Shown here: piece after piece, positions 17,007 to 25,494 of the stretch | Position numbering within the stretch: the first letter of the stretch is position 1 | How the letters are laid out: each line of letters begins with the position of its first letter | NCBI GenBank assembly: GCA_963700425.1 | Contig: CAVOXO010000005.1 | Location: 1-64,000, forward strand | Length of the DNA: 64,000 nucleotides | Direction of reading: 5' to 3' | Origin: CAVOXO01 sp963700425 | GTDB lineage: Bacteria; Actinomycetota; Acidimicrobiia; Acidimicrobiales; Microtrichaceae | The notes under the pieces: model-generated | The model's input: the letters and a program-made list of their open reading frames with translations, nothing else | What the model was told of the DNA's origin: nothing | Databases searched by the model: none | Translations under genes and position numbers: made by a program

Positions 17007-18566
17007 ATTTCCGAGTCATCGCTCCGCCTCGGCGAACTGGTCGCCACCCTCGCCCTGGCGCAGGACAACGCCTTCGGCCAGCCGCTGGAGTCCCAACTGC
17101 GCTCGTGCCTGCTCGCCGACTTCCTGTGCAACGAGGCCGGCTTCGACCGGGAGCTGCGCGACACCGTCTACTGGCTGGCGCTGCTGCGCTACGTCGGATG
17201 CACCGGCCACGCGCACGAGGTCGCCACCGTCTTCGGCGACGAGATCGCCATCCGCGCCCAGACCCTGGTCCACGACGCGGCCAACCCGGCCGAGGTCATG
17301 CGCGACGTGATCGCCTTCGCCACCGCCGGACGCGACCCCGAGGAGAGCGAGGAGATCGTCCGGACCATCCAGGAGGGGGTGCAGGCGTGGGCGGTCAACA
17401 ACTTCGCCTCGGGGTGCGAGGTCGGCGACATGTTGGCCCACCGACTCGGATTCGGCGACGACGTCCGACACGATCTGGCGTTCACCTTCGAGCGGTGGAA
17501 CGGCAACGGATACCCCAACGGCTCGCAGGGCGAGGAGATCCCCCTGGCGATGCGGGTGGTGCACCTCACCCACGACATGGAAGCGATCGGCCGGCTGTTC
17601 TCGCCCGCCGACGCGGTCGACGCCGCCCGGGACCGTGGTGGCCGCACCTACGACCCCGAACTCGCCCTCCTCTTCGCCACTCACGGAGACACCTGGTTCG
17701 ACCGGCTGGCGAAGTTGGAGCCGTGGGACGCGGTGCTGGACCTGGAACCGGAGCCGCATCGACGCGTGGCCGGTCAGGCGCTCGACGACGCCCTCGAGGT
17801 GATCGCCGACTTCATCGACCTCAAGTCGCCCTTCATGTCGGGCCACAGCCGCCGATGCGCCGAGCTCGCCGCCGAGGCGACCCGCGTGATGGGATTCCCC
17901 GACGAACAGGTCACGACCTGCCGGCGAGCCGCCCTGGTCCACGACGTCGGCACGACCGCCGTGCCGAACTCCATCTGGGACAAGCCCGCACCACTCACCA
18001 GGGCCGAACGCGACCGGGTCGAGCTCCATCCGATGCTCACCGAGCAGATGCTGCGACGATCGCCGGCACTCGCCGCCCTCAACGGCGTGGCCGCCGCCCA
18101 CCACGAGAAGGCCGACGGGTCGGGCTACCACAAGTGCCTACCGGCCGAGGGCGTGGACCCGTGCGCGGCGGTGCTGGCCGCCACCGACATCTACGTGGGG
18201 CTCACCAGCGATCGCGCCGATCGTCCCGCGCTCTCCGATGCGGCTGCGGCCGCGGAGCTGCGCCAGCTCACCGAGGCGGGCGTGCTCGAAGCGGTGGCGA
18301 CCGAGGGCGTGCTCATTGCGGCCGGCCACGACGGGGCGCGGGCGCAGGGCCCGAAGCGTGCCGAGCAGCCCGGCGGGCTCACCGATCGCGAGGTCGAGGT
18401 GCTCCGCCTCGCGGCGCGGGGTCTCACCACCAAGGAGATCGCCGATCGCCTCTTCATCTCCGCCAAGACCGCCGATCGCCACATCCAGAACCTCTACGCC
18501 AAGATCGGTGTCTCCACCCGGGCCGCCGCCGCGTTGTGGGCGACCCAGCACTCGGTGGTCCGCTGA
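17007..18566 (+). CDS. Double HD-GYP-like domain protein with LuxR-type HTH
   Basis: The first half (to about residue 240) is a degenerate HD-GYP-like region keeping ERWNGNGYPNG but no clear HD pair. The second has SGHSRRCAELA, RRAALVHDVG (HD) and HHEKADGSGYH (GYP read as GYH). The last 65 residues are a LuxR HTH (LTDREVEVLRLAARG, then AKTADRHIQNLYAKI). Such proteins could couple cyclic-dinucleotide or phosphodiester signals to transcription; catalytic activity is uncertain. GGGAGGA sits 6 bp before an ATT codon (17007), which I take as a rare start. ATG 16908 or GTG 16938 in the same frame are alternatives, but the former overlaps the divergent gene. Confidence 0.78.
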   Translation: MSESSLRLGELVATLALAQDNAFGQPLESQLRSCLLADFLCNEAGFDRELRDTVYWLALLRYVGCTGHAHEVATVFGDEIAIRAQTLVHDAANPAEVMRDVIAFATAGRDPEESEEIVRTIQEGVQAWAVNNFASGCEVGDMLAHRLGFGDDVRHDLAFTFERWNGNGYPNGSQGEEIPLAMRVVHLTHDMEAIGRLFSPADAVDAARDRGGRTYDPELALLFATHGDTWFDRLAKLEPWDAVLDLEPEPHRRVAGQALDDALEVIADFIDLKSPFMSGHSRRCAELAAEATRVMGFPDEQVTTCRRAALVHDVGTTAVPNSIWDKPAPLTRAERDRVELHPMLTEQMLRRSPALAALNGVAAAHHEKADGSGYHKCLPAEGVDPCAAVLAATDIYVGLTSDRADRPALSDAAAAAELRQLTEAGVLEAVATEGVLIAAGHDGARAQGPKRAEQPGGLTDREVEVLRLAARGLTTKEIADRLFISAKTADRHIQNLYAKIGVSTRAAAALWATQHSVVR

Positions 18567-18580
18567 GCTGCGAAACTAGA

Positions 18581-18609
18581 TAGACAACCTAACTAGGTAG
18601 GCGTACCAT
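18581..18609 (+). promoter_or_regulatory. padR promoter with operator in the spacer
   Basis: A -35-like TAGACA (18581..18586) and -10-like TACCAT (18604..18609) are separated by 17 bp. The spacer holds the perfect palindrome ACCTAACTAGGT (18587..18598). The -10 box ends 8 bp before the GTG start, so the transcript is probably leaderless. The palindrome is a good candidate for autorepression by the PadR protein. Confidence 0.55.
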
Positions 18610-18617
18610 CTACTGCC

Positions 18618-18959
18618 GTGGCAGCAACGGCCGAAGATCTCAGCGCACGGTGGCTTCGAGGAGTCCTCGAAGCCTGCGTGCTGGGAATCCTCCGGTCGGG
18701 ATCTGCCTACGGGTACGACATCGCCGGACGGATCGCGGAGGCGGGCTTCGCGCGACCCAAGGGCGGAACCCTGTACCCGATTTTGGCGCGACTCGAGAGT
18801 GACGGCCTGGTGGAGCCGTCATGGATCGAGGGCGACGGCGGGCCGAGCCGCAAGTACTACGGCCTGACCGCGAGCGGGGTCGCTGCCGCCGACCACATCG
18901 CCATGCAGTGGGACGTGTTCGCCCACGGCGTGTCGGCATTGATCAACCACCACCAGTGA
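18618..18959 (+). CDS. PadR family transcriptional regulator
   Basis: A 113-residue PadR-type winged helix protein without a long C-terminal domain. The motif LEACVLGILRSGSAYGYDI, the wing region GGTLYPILARLESDGLV and GPSRKYYGLTASG are diagnostic. Members sense small molecules or membrane stress and usually repress a neighbouring transporter or membrane protein. The GTG start lies just after a -10-like box, so the message is probably leaderless. A membrane protein gene follows after 11 bp, the typical PadR plus DUF1700-like partner arrangement. Confidence 0.9.
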   Translation: MAATAEDLSARWLRGVLEACVLGILRSGSAYGYDIAGRIAEAGFARPKGGTLYPILARLESDGLVEPSWIEGDGGPSRKYYGLTASGVAAADHIAMQWDVFAHGVSALINHHQ

Positions 18960-18970
18960 GGGAGCCCGCC

Positions 18971-19735
18971 ATGAGCATCGACCCGACAGCACACCCCGCC
19001 CCCCAGGCGTGGACACTCGAGAACCCACCCCCCGGCAGCCCTCAGTACGCCCTCATACAACAGGGTGCGACGCCCGAGGCCCGCCGCATCTACTTCGAGA
19101 AGCTGACCGGAATCCTGCTCTCGAGTGGGCTCAGCGGCGAGCGGGTGGGTGAGCTGGTGGCCGAACTCGACGACCACGTCGCCATGTCGGGCCTGGATCC
19201 GGTGACCGAACTCGGCCCGGTGGGCGAGATGGCCACTGCACTTCTGGACGCGACGGAAGGCGCGAGCCCGTGGAGGGTCGTGGGGATCCAGGCGCTCATG
19301 GGGGTGGCCGTGGGATCGGCGTTCGCGGCCTTCTCCGGCCTCCTCCTCGGGCGCGGAGACGATGGATCGGTGACCTTCGACGTTGCGGGCGTTGTCTCCA
19401 TCACGATGGTGATCGTCGCGATGGCGGTCACCCAATGGAAGGGCACGAAGAACCTGGTGGGTCGAACGACCTTCGAGTGGCCGGCCTTGAAGTGGATGGC
19501 CATCGTCTTCGCGCCGTACCTCGTCTTCACCCTCGTGATGGAGACCGTCGCTCCGGAGTTCTCCGCCGACATCTCGGAATGGTCGATCCCCACAGGGAGC
19601 GCGGTGGCAACGGTGATCATCGGCACCATCGCCACCGCTGGACTCTTCCGGTACTACCTCCAGCTCGGGCGGGTGCCCGTGCCGGGCAGCGCCCGCCATC
19701 TCCGTCGACTCCAATGGGGCATGTGGGGGCGGTAG
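18971..19735 (+). CDS. Membrane protein with N-terminal HAAS-like helical domain
   Basis: A 254-residue protein. Residues about 35-95 (EARRIYFEKLTGILLSSGL, VAELDDHVAMSG) form a charged helical segment like the HAAS domain that partners PadR regulators. Four hydrophobic helices follow (GIQALMGVAVGSAFAAF, VVSITMVIVAMAV, MAIVFAPYLVFTLVM, VATVIIGTIATAGLF). GAGGGAG precedes the ATG. It is in an operon with the PadR gene and is its most likely regulatory target. Specific function unknown. Confidence 0.75.
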   Translation: MSIDPTAHPAPQAWTLENPPPGSPQYALIQQGATPEARRIYFEKLTGILLSSGLSGERVGELVAELDDHVAMSGLDPVTELGPVGEMATALLDATEGASPWRVVGIQALMGVAVGSAFAAFSGLLLGRGDDGSVTFDVAGVVSITMVIVAMAVTQWKGTKNLVGRTTFEWPALKWMAIVFAPYLVFTLVMETVAPEFSADISEWSIPTGSAVATVIIGTIATAGLFRYYLQLGRVPVPGSARHLRRLQWGMWGR

Positions 19736-19791
19736 CGCGCAGTAGCGCCGGGGGGAATCCTTACTGGGGGCAACGACCACCTGAACTCGCT

Positions 19792-19812
19792 GTCAGGGGT
19801 CCCTGCGATGAT
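19792..19812 (+). promoter_or_regulatory. Conserved upstream element of the HNH gene
   Basis: GTCAGGGGTC begins 28 bp before the GTG at 19820, and a -10-like GATGAT lies at -13 to -8. The HNH gene at 36075 has the same decamer at exactly the same distance (36047) and a -10-like TAGAGT at the same place. This fixes the start codon by homology and suggests a family-specific leaderless promoter. Confidence 0.5.
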
Positions 19813-19819
19813 GGAACAC

Positions 19820-21100
19820 GTGTTCGATTCACCTGCTGACCTGCTCGCCGACCCGGCGCTCGATGTGGAGTCGATGGCCGCCGATCTCGGCGATGCCGAC
19901 GTGCTCGCCGCGGCCGAGCAGCTGATCCGGCTGGGTCGTCGGGCCGATGCCCTGGCCGCCCGGATTCTCGCCGAGGCCGACGCCCGCGGCGCCGCGGACG
20001 TCGAGTTCGGCCAACGCACCGCCACCTGGGTGGCCCACGCCACCCGCGACTCCCGCCGCGCCGCCCACCAACGCCTACGAGCCGGACGCGGCTGTCGACG
20101 ACTGCCCCTCGTCGCGGGCGCCTGGACCGACGGCCGGCTGTCGGTCGACCACGTGACCGTGCTGGCCCGGGCTGTGTCGAACCCACGTGTGACCGACCAC
20201 GTCGTCGGCCTCCAGCAACTGCTCATCGACCGGGCCGCCGAGGTGCCGTTCGAGACGTGGCGCAACGAGGTCTTCGGCATCGTCGAGACCCTCGATGCCG
20301 ACGGATCGTTCCAACCCGAAGCGCCCGACACCCCCTCGGTGCTGCACCTGCTGCCACTTTTCGACGGAACTCACCAGCTCCACGCCGAGCTCAGCGCGGC
20401 CGACCACGCCGTCGTGTCCTCCGCCCTGAACGCCGAGGCCGACGCCCTGTTCCGCCGCTACAGCCGCGATCACGACGAGACGGGCGGCTCGGTCGAGATC
20501 CCGCCCCGGGCCCAGCTTCTGGCCGAGGCGCTCGTGTCGCTGTGCCGCAAGGGCGCGGCGGTCGACGTCGACTCGACCGCGCCGCTCCGACCCGAAGCGG
20601 TGATCGTCATCCACGACAACGCCCCGGACACCGCCGTGGTCAACGGCGACGACCGCCCCGTCGACATCCGGCACCTCGGCGGGCTGCTCTCCGACGCCAA
20701 CTGGCGTCGAATCGTCCTCGACGCCAAAGGCGACGTCGTCGACATCGGCCGCACCCGCCGGCTCGCCTCACGAGGCCAACGCCGAGCCCTCGACATCCGC
20801 GACGGCGGCTGCTGCTTCCCCGGATGCGACGCCCCCGCCTCCTGGTGCGACGCCCACCACCTCAACCGCTGGGAAGACGGCGGATCGACCGACCTCACGA
20901 ACATGCTGCTCCTGTGTCGACACCACCACGGAGTAGTGCACCGCGCCGGATGGTCCTGGCTCCTCGACCCCGACGACGGACGGGTCCGCTGGATCACACC
21001 CAACGGAACCGTGCTCACCAGCCAACGACGCCGACGACCACCCGACGACACGCCACTCCCCCGACTCCGGGACCGGGCCGCTGCGGGCATCGGAACCTGA
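19820..21100 (+). CDS. DUF222 / HNH endonuclease family protein (complete)
   Basis: A protein of about 426 residues in the REP13E12-like family. The N-terminal DUF222 part (AEQLIRLGRRADALAARIL, RRAAHQRLRAGRGCRRLP) precedes the C-terminal HNH nuclease: CCFPGCDAP with two Cys, CDAHHLNRWEDGG, then LLLCRHHHGVVH. This is a Cys-bearing HNH with metal-binding His and central Asn. Start GTG 19820 is chosen because the paralogue at 36075 aligns there (VFDS against MFEA) with the same upstream element; ATG 19808 is four codons upstream in frame. These genes are multi-copy in actinobacteria, and in M. tuberculosis they serve as integration sites for phiRv1. A third, broken copy lies at 13.2-14.5 kb. Confidence 0.88.
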   Translation: MFDSPADLLADPALDVESMAADLGDADVLAAAEQLIRLGRRADALAARILAEADARGAADVEFGQRTATWVAHATRDSRRAAHQRLRAGRGCRRLPLVAGAWTDGRLSVDHVTVLARAVSNPRVTDHVVGLQQLLIDRAAEVPFETWRNEVFGIVETLDADGSFQPEAPDTPSVLHLLPLFDGTHQLHAELSAADHAVVSSALNAEADALFRRYSRDHDETGGSVEIPPRAQLLAEALVSLCRKGAAVDVDSTAPLRPEAVIVIHDNAPDTAVVNGDDRPVDIRHLGGLLSDANWRRIVLDAKGDVVDIGRTRRLASRGQRRALDIRDGGCCFPGCDAPASWCDAHHLNRWEDGGSTDLTNMLLLCRHHHGVVHRAGWSWLLDPDDGRVRWITPNGTVLTSQRRRRPPDDTPLPRLRDRAAAGIGT

Positions 21101-21102
21101 TC

Positions 21103-21143
21103 CTCGTCAGGGTTGTCGCGCGGTCACCCACCCAAGGTCCCAC
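21103..21143 (-). pseudogene. Short remnant of a methyltransferase 3' end
   Basis: Read on the - strand this encodes DLGWVTARQP and a stop, almost identical in DNA to the last codons of the methyltransferase gene at 23951..24776 (DLGWVTARPA stop); roughly 30 of 35 bases match. It lies between the HNH stop and the SDR stop, with no other part of the gene nearby. Confidence 0.55.
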
Positions 21144-21151
21144 GTGACCGC
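21120..21151. terminator. Possible bidirectional hairpin between convergent genes
   Basis: GCGGTCAC (21120..21127) and its exact complement GTGACCGC (21144..21151) can form an 8-bp stem with a 16-base loop, between the stops of the HNH gene (+) and the SDR (-). The long loop and lack of a U-tract make it a weak candidate. Confidence 0.35.
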
Positions 21152-22122
21152 TCAGCCAGCGGGAAACGACGCTCCGACGAGCTCTTCGCTCAGCGACCAC
21201 AGGCGGTCGGTGGTCGTGTCGTCCAACAGGTAGCTCATGAAGCCGGTGGTGTTGGGGTTGCCGCCCTCGACCCCCACCTGACAGTCGGCCAGGTAGGCGC
21301 CGTTGTGGTCGGCCAGGTCGGCCACCGACGCCCACACCTGGGTGGCCGCGCCGGCCTCGACGCTCTTGAACTCCAGGCCGCCGGACTCCCCCGACGCCTC
21401 GGCTCGTTCCCGGCCCCGCTCGATCATCTGCCCGATGAGCTCGTCGTTGAGGTGACGGCCGAGGTCGGTGACGATCCCCCCGGGGTGCACCGAGAACGAC
21501 AGCAGACCGGCGCCGCCGAAGCGCTGCGCCAGGCCCCGGCTGAACAGGGCGTTGGCGGTCTTCGAGCGCCCGTAGGCGATCCACGGGTCGTAGTCGCCGG
21601 CCTCGACGTTGACGTCGTCGAGGTCGACGTCGCTGATCGAGTGCCCGGCGGACGACAGGTTGACGATGCGCGGCCCGTCCCCGGCCATCACCGCCGGGAA
21701 CAGCAGGGCGGTCAGCAGGAAGTGGCCGAGGTGGTTGGTGCCGAACTGCATCTCGAACCCGTCCGCGGTCCGACCCTCGGGGCAGGCCATGACCCCGGCG
21801 TTGTTGATCAGCACGTCGATGGCGTCGTGGTCGGCGAGGTAGCCGGCCGCGAAGTCGCGGATGCAGGCGAAGCTCGCCAGGTCGACCGTGCCGAGCTCGA
21901 GATCGGCGTCGGGGACGCTGCGTCCGCACCCGCGTCGCGGCCTCCTCGTTCTTCTCGGGGCTGCGGGCCAGCATGGTCACCGTCGCACCCCGGGACGCCA
22001 GGGCCCGGGTGGACTCCTCACCCAGGCCGCTCGCCGCGCCGGTGATGACGAACCGGCGGCCCGTCAGGTCGAGGCCCGTCGAGCACCTCGTCGGTGGTGG
22101 TCGACTTGTCGTAGGTCGTCAC
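21152..22122 (-). CDS. Short-chain dehydrogenase/reductase (two frameshifts)
   Basis: A classical-type SDR of about 320 residues, of the oxidoreductase/retinol-dehydrogenase-like subgroup. Motifs: GRRFVITGAASGLGEE (cofactor loop TGxxxGxG), MLARSPEK, NNAGVM, NLSSAGH with the catalytic Ser, and YGRSKTANALF (YxxxK), then HPGGIVTDLGR. The GTG start (VTTYDKSTTTDEVL) is chosen by alignment to the shorter paralogue at 50829..51299. An extra G near 22075 and another indel near 21925 shift the frame. A Ddn-like gene lies 25 bp upstream on the same strand. Substrate unknown. Confidence 0.82.
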
Positions 22123-22147
22123 GTCGGTGCCTCTCTGGTCGGGATGG

Positions 22148-22579
22148 TCAGCCCTCGGGGTGCAGGAGCACCACCGGGATCTCGCGGTCGGTCTTCTTCT
22201 GGTAGCCGGCGTAGTTGGACGCGGCCGAGGTGATCTCGGGCCACAGGCGCTCACGGGTCTCGGCGTCGGCCACCTCGGCCCGGTAGGGGCGCTCGGGGCC
22301 CCCACGGAGCCTCACCGTCACCTCGGGGTCGTCGCGCAGGTTGAGGAACCAGGCCGGATGGGTGTCGTCGCCGCCCCGCGAGGCGATGATCACCACCGCG
22401 TCGTCCTCCTGCACCGGGGAGGTCAACATCACCTTGCGCGGCTCGCCGCTCTTCCGGCCGGTGGTGGTGAGCTCGAGAACCGGCATCTTCCCCGCCGACC
22501 AGCCGAGCCGGCCGCCCGAGATGGTCAGCAGGGCCCGGTGGACGGTGTTCATGGTCTTCAGGGCGAGGTCGCTGGGCAT
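22148..22579 (-). CDS. Deazaflavin (F420)-dependent nitroreductase-like protein
   Basis: A 143-residue split-barrel protein of the Ddn family, which uses reduced F420 in mycobacteria and relatives. Signature stretches: MPVLELTTTGRKSGEPRKV, then ASRGGDDTHPAWFLNLRDDP (barrel strands that in the family bind the deazaflavin), and the end REIPVVLLHPEG. It is intact and upstream of the SDR in the same direction, so the two may form a reductive pair. A second member of the family is encoded at 41558..41971. Confidence 0.88.
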   Translation of the reverse strand: MPSDLALKTMNTVHRALLTISGGRLGWSAGKMPVLELTTTGRKSGEPRKVMLTSPVQEDDAVVIIASRGGDDTHPAWFLNLRDDPEVTVRLRGGPERPYRAEVADAETRERLWPEITSAASNYAGYQKKTDREIPVVLLHPEG

Positions 22580-22612
22580 GGGCCGACCCTACCGGCTGCC
22601 GGCGCGGGGCCG

Positions 22613-23883
22613 TCAGGCCGACGGCCCCGCGAAACGCCACACGTCGTCGTCGACGTTGAGCCACTGGGTGGGATCGAAGAAGTTGAAGGTCTCCCGGTCG
22701 CCACCGAAGGTGTAGATCGCGTCGCCCTCGGTTCCCGGACCGCCCGGCGCGACCAGCGTGTCGTAGTCGTAGCGGATGCCGGCCTCGGAGGTCGCGTTCC
22801 AGGGGGCACCCTCGATCAGACGCCAGGTGGCCCCGTCGGCGCTGGCCCACATGTCGGTGGGGCTGGAACGTCCGAACACGTCGAGGGGGTTGGGACTCTG
22901 CGCCGTACCCTCCGAAGCAGACGATCTCTTCGTCGAGCGCATCGCAGGTGTGGCCCGGCCGGGGAGACCAGCCGGCCGACGCCGTGACCAGCTCCCAGTC
23001 GCGACCGTCGCGGGTCCTCCACACGTCGTTGAGGTAGGGCGGCGGGACGCCGAGGAAGCCGTACTCGCCGCCGAGGAGATAGAGGTAGCCGTCGAGGACG
23101 ACGACCGACGCTCCGGCCCGTGGCCGCCAGGGTGCACGATCGGTCATCGACTCCCACTCGATCGCCGTCGGGGACCGCCAGACGTCGTTGAAGAGCTCGG
23201 CGGCTCGGCGGGCCGCCGACGATGCTGGGGTCGTCGTTGACCGAACCGCCGAGGACGTAGATCTCGCCGTCGAGCACCGCGGCACTGAGGCCGGCGCGCC
23301 CCGCCCAGGGGGCGTGTTCGGCGAGCAGCTCCCACTCGGCGCCGTCGGTGCTGGCCCACACGTCGTCGAAGAAGTCCGAGTTCGAGGTGAAACGCGGAAA
23401 GCAGCAGCGGGTTGGAACCGCAGGCCGGGTTCGGCTCGAGCACGGAAGTTCTGACCACCCAGCAGCACCATGCGATCCCCCTGCACGACGACCTCGTGGT
23501 ACGAGCGGGCCGGCCACGGTGCGCCGGGCCTCGACCTCGGTCCAGCTCCGACCGTCGTCGTCGCTGCGCCACACGTCGCCCCAGATCGTCGAATCGCCCG
23601 GAATCGGGCCCTTGGGGAACGGGGTGAAGGGATTGGGTGTCCGACCACCGAGCAGGAAGAAGGAGCCGTCGAGGGCCACCGCCTCCACTCCGGCCCTCCG
23701 CCCCCAGGGCGCGTCGGCGGTCACCTCCGTCCACGCGTGGTCGGCGAAACGGGTGTCGACCTCGGGGTCCGTGGCCGGTTCCGGGCTGCACGCCGCGGCG
23801 ACCACGAGCAGCGCCAGGACGACCGATCCGGCACGCCGCCGGCGCGATCGACTCACTCTGTCCGGGATGGGTCCGCCAACCAT
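22613..23883 (-). CDS. Kelch-repeat lipoprotein (several frameshifts)
   Basis: A secreted beta-propeller of about 420 residues. The N-terminus has a basic segment and hydrophobic run ending in a lipobox (VAAACSPEP), so it is lipid-anchored at the outer face of the membrane. Repeats contain the Kelch-like pattern of a glycine pair after a strand (FFLLGGRTPN, IYVLGGSVND, YLYLLGGEYG, YTFGGD) with DVW and W-containing strands between. Breaks near 23440, 23395, 23210 and 22895 shift frames; the C-terminus (VDDDVWRFAGPSA) is clear. ATG 23883 or the adjacent GTG 23886 are equivalent starts. Ligand unknown. Confidence 0.72.
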
Positions 23884-23950
23884 CACGAATCGAGTATGGC
23901 CGCCGCGGGATCGTTCGGAGGAATCGCGGCTCGGCGCGACAGGTATCTCG

Positions 23951-24776
23951 TCAGGCTGGTCGGGCGGTCACCCACCCGAGGTCGGAGGAGATGCGCACGC
24001 CGAGGACCGGATCGTGCAGCGGGGCGATGACGTCGCGCAGGGCCTCGCAGAACGTCTCGTAGCCGACCGCTTCGATGGCGGGGACCGCCGGGCCGGCGGC
24101 GGCGAGGGCGCGGACCGCGGTGTCGACGTCGGGCCACTCGTTGGTCACCTCCACGGTGCCCTGCTCCACGATGTCGAAGTGGCTCCGCGTGAGCATGTCG
24201 GCGGCCACCGATCCGGTCTCGCCCAGAGCCATCGTCGCGGTCTGATGGCTCTCGGGCGACAGCTCGATGATCTTCATGAAGTAGGGCAGCAGCCCCATCC
24301 GTTCGAGTGAACCCCAGTAGGTCATCCCCAGCTGTCCCTCGGCGGTGAGCACCCGCCGCGCCTCGCCGAGCGCCTCGTCGCACCCGTTCCAGATGGCGTT
24401 GAAGCTCGTGACCACGTCGACGCTGTCGTCGGCGAACGGGAGATCGAACATGTCGCCGACCCGGAAGTCGCCGTCGGGGGTTCGGACCCGGGCGAGGTCG
24501 ATCAGCGCCGCCGACGCGTCGAGCCCGCTGACCGTGGCACCGCGGCGGGCCGCGGTGTTCGCCGCCAACCCCGACCCGCAGCCGACGTCGAGGTGACGGG
24601 TTGCCTCCCCCACCCCCAGCCGGTCGAACAGCAGATGGTTGGCGGGGAGGGCATACGGCTCGAACAGGTACGCCCACTCGGTGGCCCGCGCCCCCCAGCC
24701 TCGTCCTGCGTCGGTCCAGACGGTTCGGCGCAGCTCCGCGTCGGTCGGTGGCGGTGGGCAGTGTGGTGTCGGTCAT
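23951..24776 (-). CDS. SAM-dependent class I methyltransferase (one frameshift)
   Basis: A Rossmann-fold methyltransferase of about 270 residues. Motif I HLDVGCGSGLAANTAA binds S-adenosylmethionine, the acidic GLDAS ends the next strand, VGDMFDLPF is motif II and VVTSFNAIWNG motif III. ATG 24776 begins MTDTTLPTATD; after a shift near 24745 the frame continues through TVWTDAGRGWGARATEWAYL. The gene is divergent from a TetR regulator; two operator-like palindromes fill the gap, so it is the likely TetR target. Substrate unknown; UbiE/BioC-like small-molecule methylation is plausible. Confidence 0.83.
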
Positions 24777-24785
24777 GGGATCCCC

Positions 24786-24832
24786 CTAGTGAGAACGATC
24801 GGTCGTTCTCACTAGACAGTACGACCGGTCGT
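24786..24832. promoter_or_regulatory. Two TetR operator palindromes
   Basis: At 24786..24815 a perfect inverted repeat has 13-bp arms (CTAGTGAGAACGA) around a 4-bp spacer. At 24821..24832 lies a second perfect palindrome, ACGACCGGTCGT. Both share the core ACGAYCGGTCGT. They lie between the divergent methyltransferase and TetR starts and overlap the tetR promoter, so one dimer-pair binding event could repress both genes. Confidence 0.8.
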
Positions 24833-24840
24833 GCTATCTT
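24813..24840 (+). promoter_or_regulatory. tetR promoter (leaderless)
   Basis: TAGACA (24813..24818) and TATCTT (24835..24840) are spaced by 16 bp. The -10 box ends 7 bp before the GTG start at 24848, predicting a leaderless message. The second operator palindrome fills the spacer. The -35 hexamer is identical to that of the padR promoter. Confidence 0.55.
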
Positions 24841-24847
24841 GTCAATC

Positions 24848-25474
24848 GTGGCAGAGGAAAGGGTCGGTGCGGGTCGGCGAACCAGATCCGACGGTGAACG
24901 CACCAGAGCGCTGATCCTCGACACCGCCGTTCGTCTCGCCACCATCGAAGGCCTCGACGGGCTCAGCATCGGCAAGCTGGCCAGTGCGACCGGGGTCTCC
25001 AAGAGCGGGGTCTATGCCCACTTCGACTCCAAGGAGAACCTGCAACTCGCCACCATCGAGACCGCACGTTCGCTGTTCATCGACGTCGTCGTGGCCCCGG
25101 CCCTGGCGGCGGAGGGACTCGACCGACTCCGCGCCCTGTGCGAGTCGTTCCTCTCCTATGTCGAACACCGCACGCTGCCGGGGGGCTGCTTCTTCGCCGC
25201 CGCCGCCGCCGAGCTCGGCGGGCGGCCCGGCCCGCTCCGAGTGCAGGTCGCGGAGAACCAGCGGGATTGGATCCGCCTCCTGACCGGCGCGGCCGACGCT
25301 GCGGTGTCGCGAGGGGAGCTTCGTTCGGACACCGATGTGGCGACCCTCGTGTTCGAACTCAACGCCCTGGTGATCGCGGCGAACACCGGCTTCGTCCTCC
25401 ACGACGATCCGGCCATCATCTCGCGGGCCCGAATCGCCGTGGACCGGGTGCTCGCCGCGGCCACGCCCTCTTGA
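24848..25474 (+). CDS. TetR/AcrR family transcriptional regulator
   Basis: A 208-residue TetR-type repressor. The N-terminal DNA-binding domain is clear: ALILDTAVRLATIEGLDGLS, then IGKLASATGVSKSGVYAHF with the recognition helix, and DSKENLQLAT. The C-terminal ligand domain has a Cys in LPGGCFFAAAAAELGG, a form common in TetR_C_6-like members. GTG 24848 is chosen because it sits right after the -10 box; the frame is open upstream through the operators but that part is non-coding. It likely represses itself and the divergent methyltransferase. Confidence 0.9.
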   Translation: MAEERVGAGRRTRSDGERTRALILDTAVRLATIEGLDGLSIGKLASATGVSKSGVYAHFDSKENLQLATIETARSLFIDVVVAPALAAEGLDRLRALCESFLSYVEHRTLPGGCFFAAAAAELGGRPGPLRVQVAENQRDWIRLLTGAADAAVSRGELRSDTDVATLVFELNALVIAANTGFVLHDDPAIISRARIAVDRVLAAATPS

Positions 25475-25494
25475 CGCCGTCGATCGTCACATCG

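Noticed and set aside
25475..25494. Terminator between the tetR and hydrolase genes
   Set aside because: The short GATCGTCACATC direct repeat there does not form a convincing hairpin.
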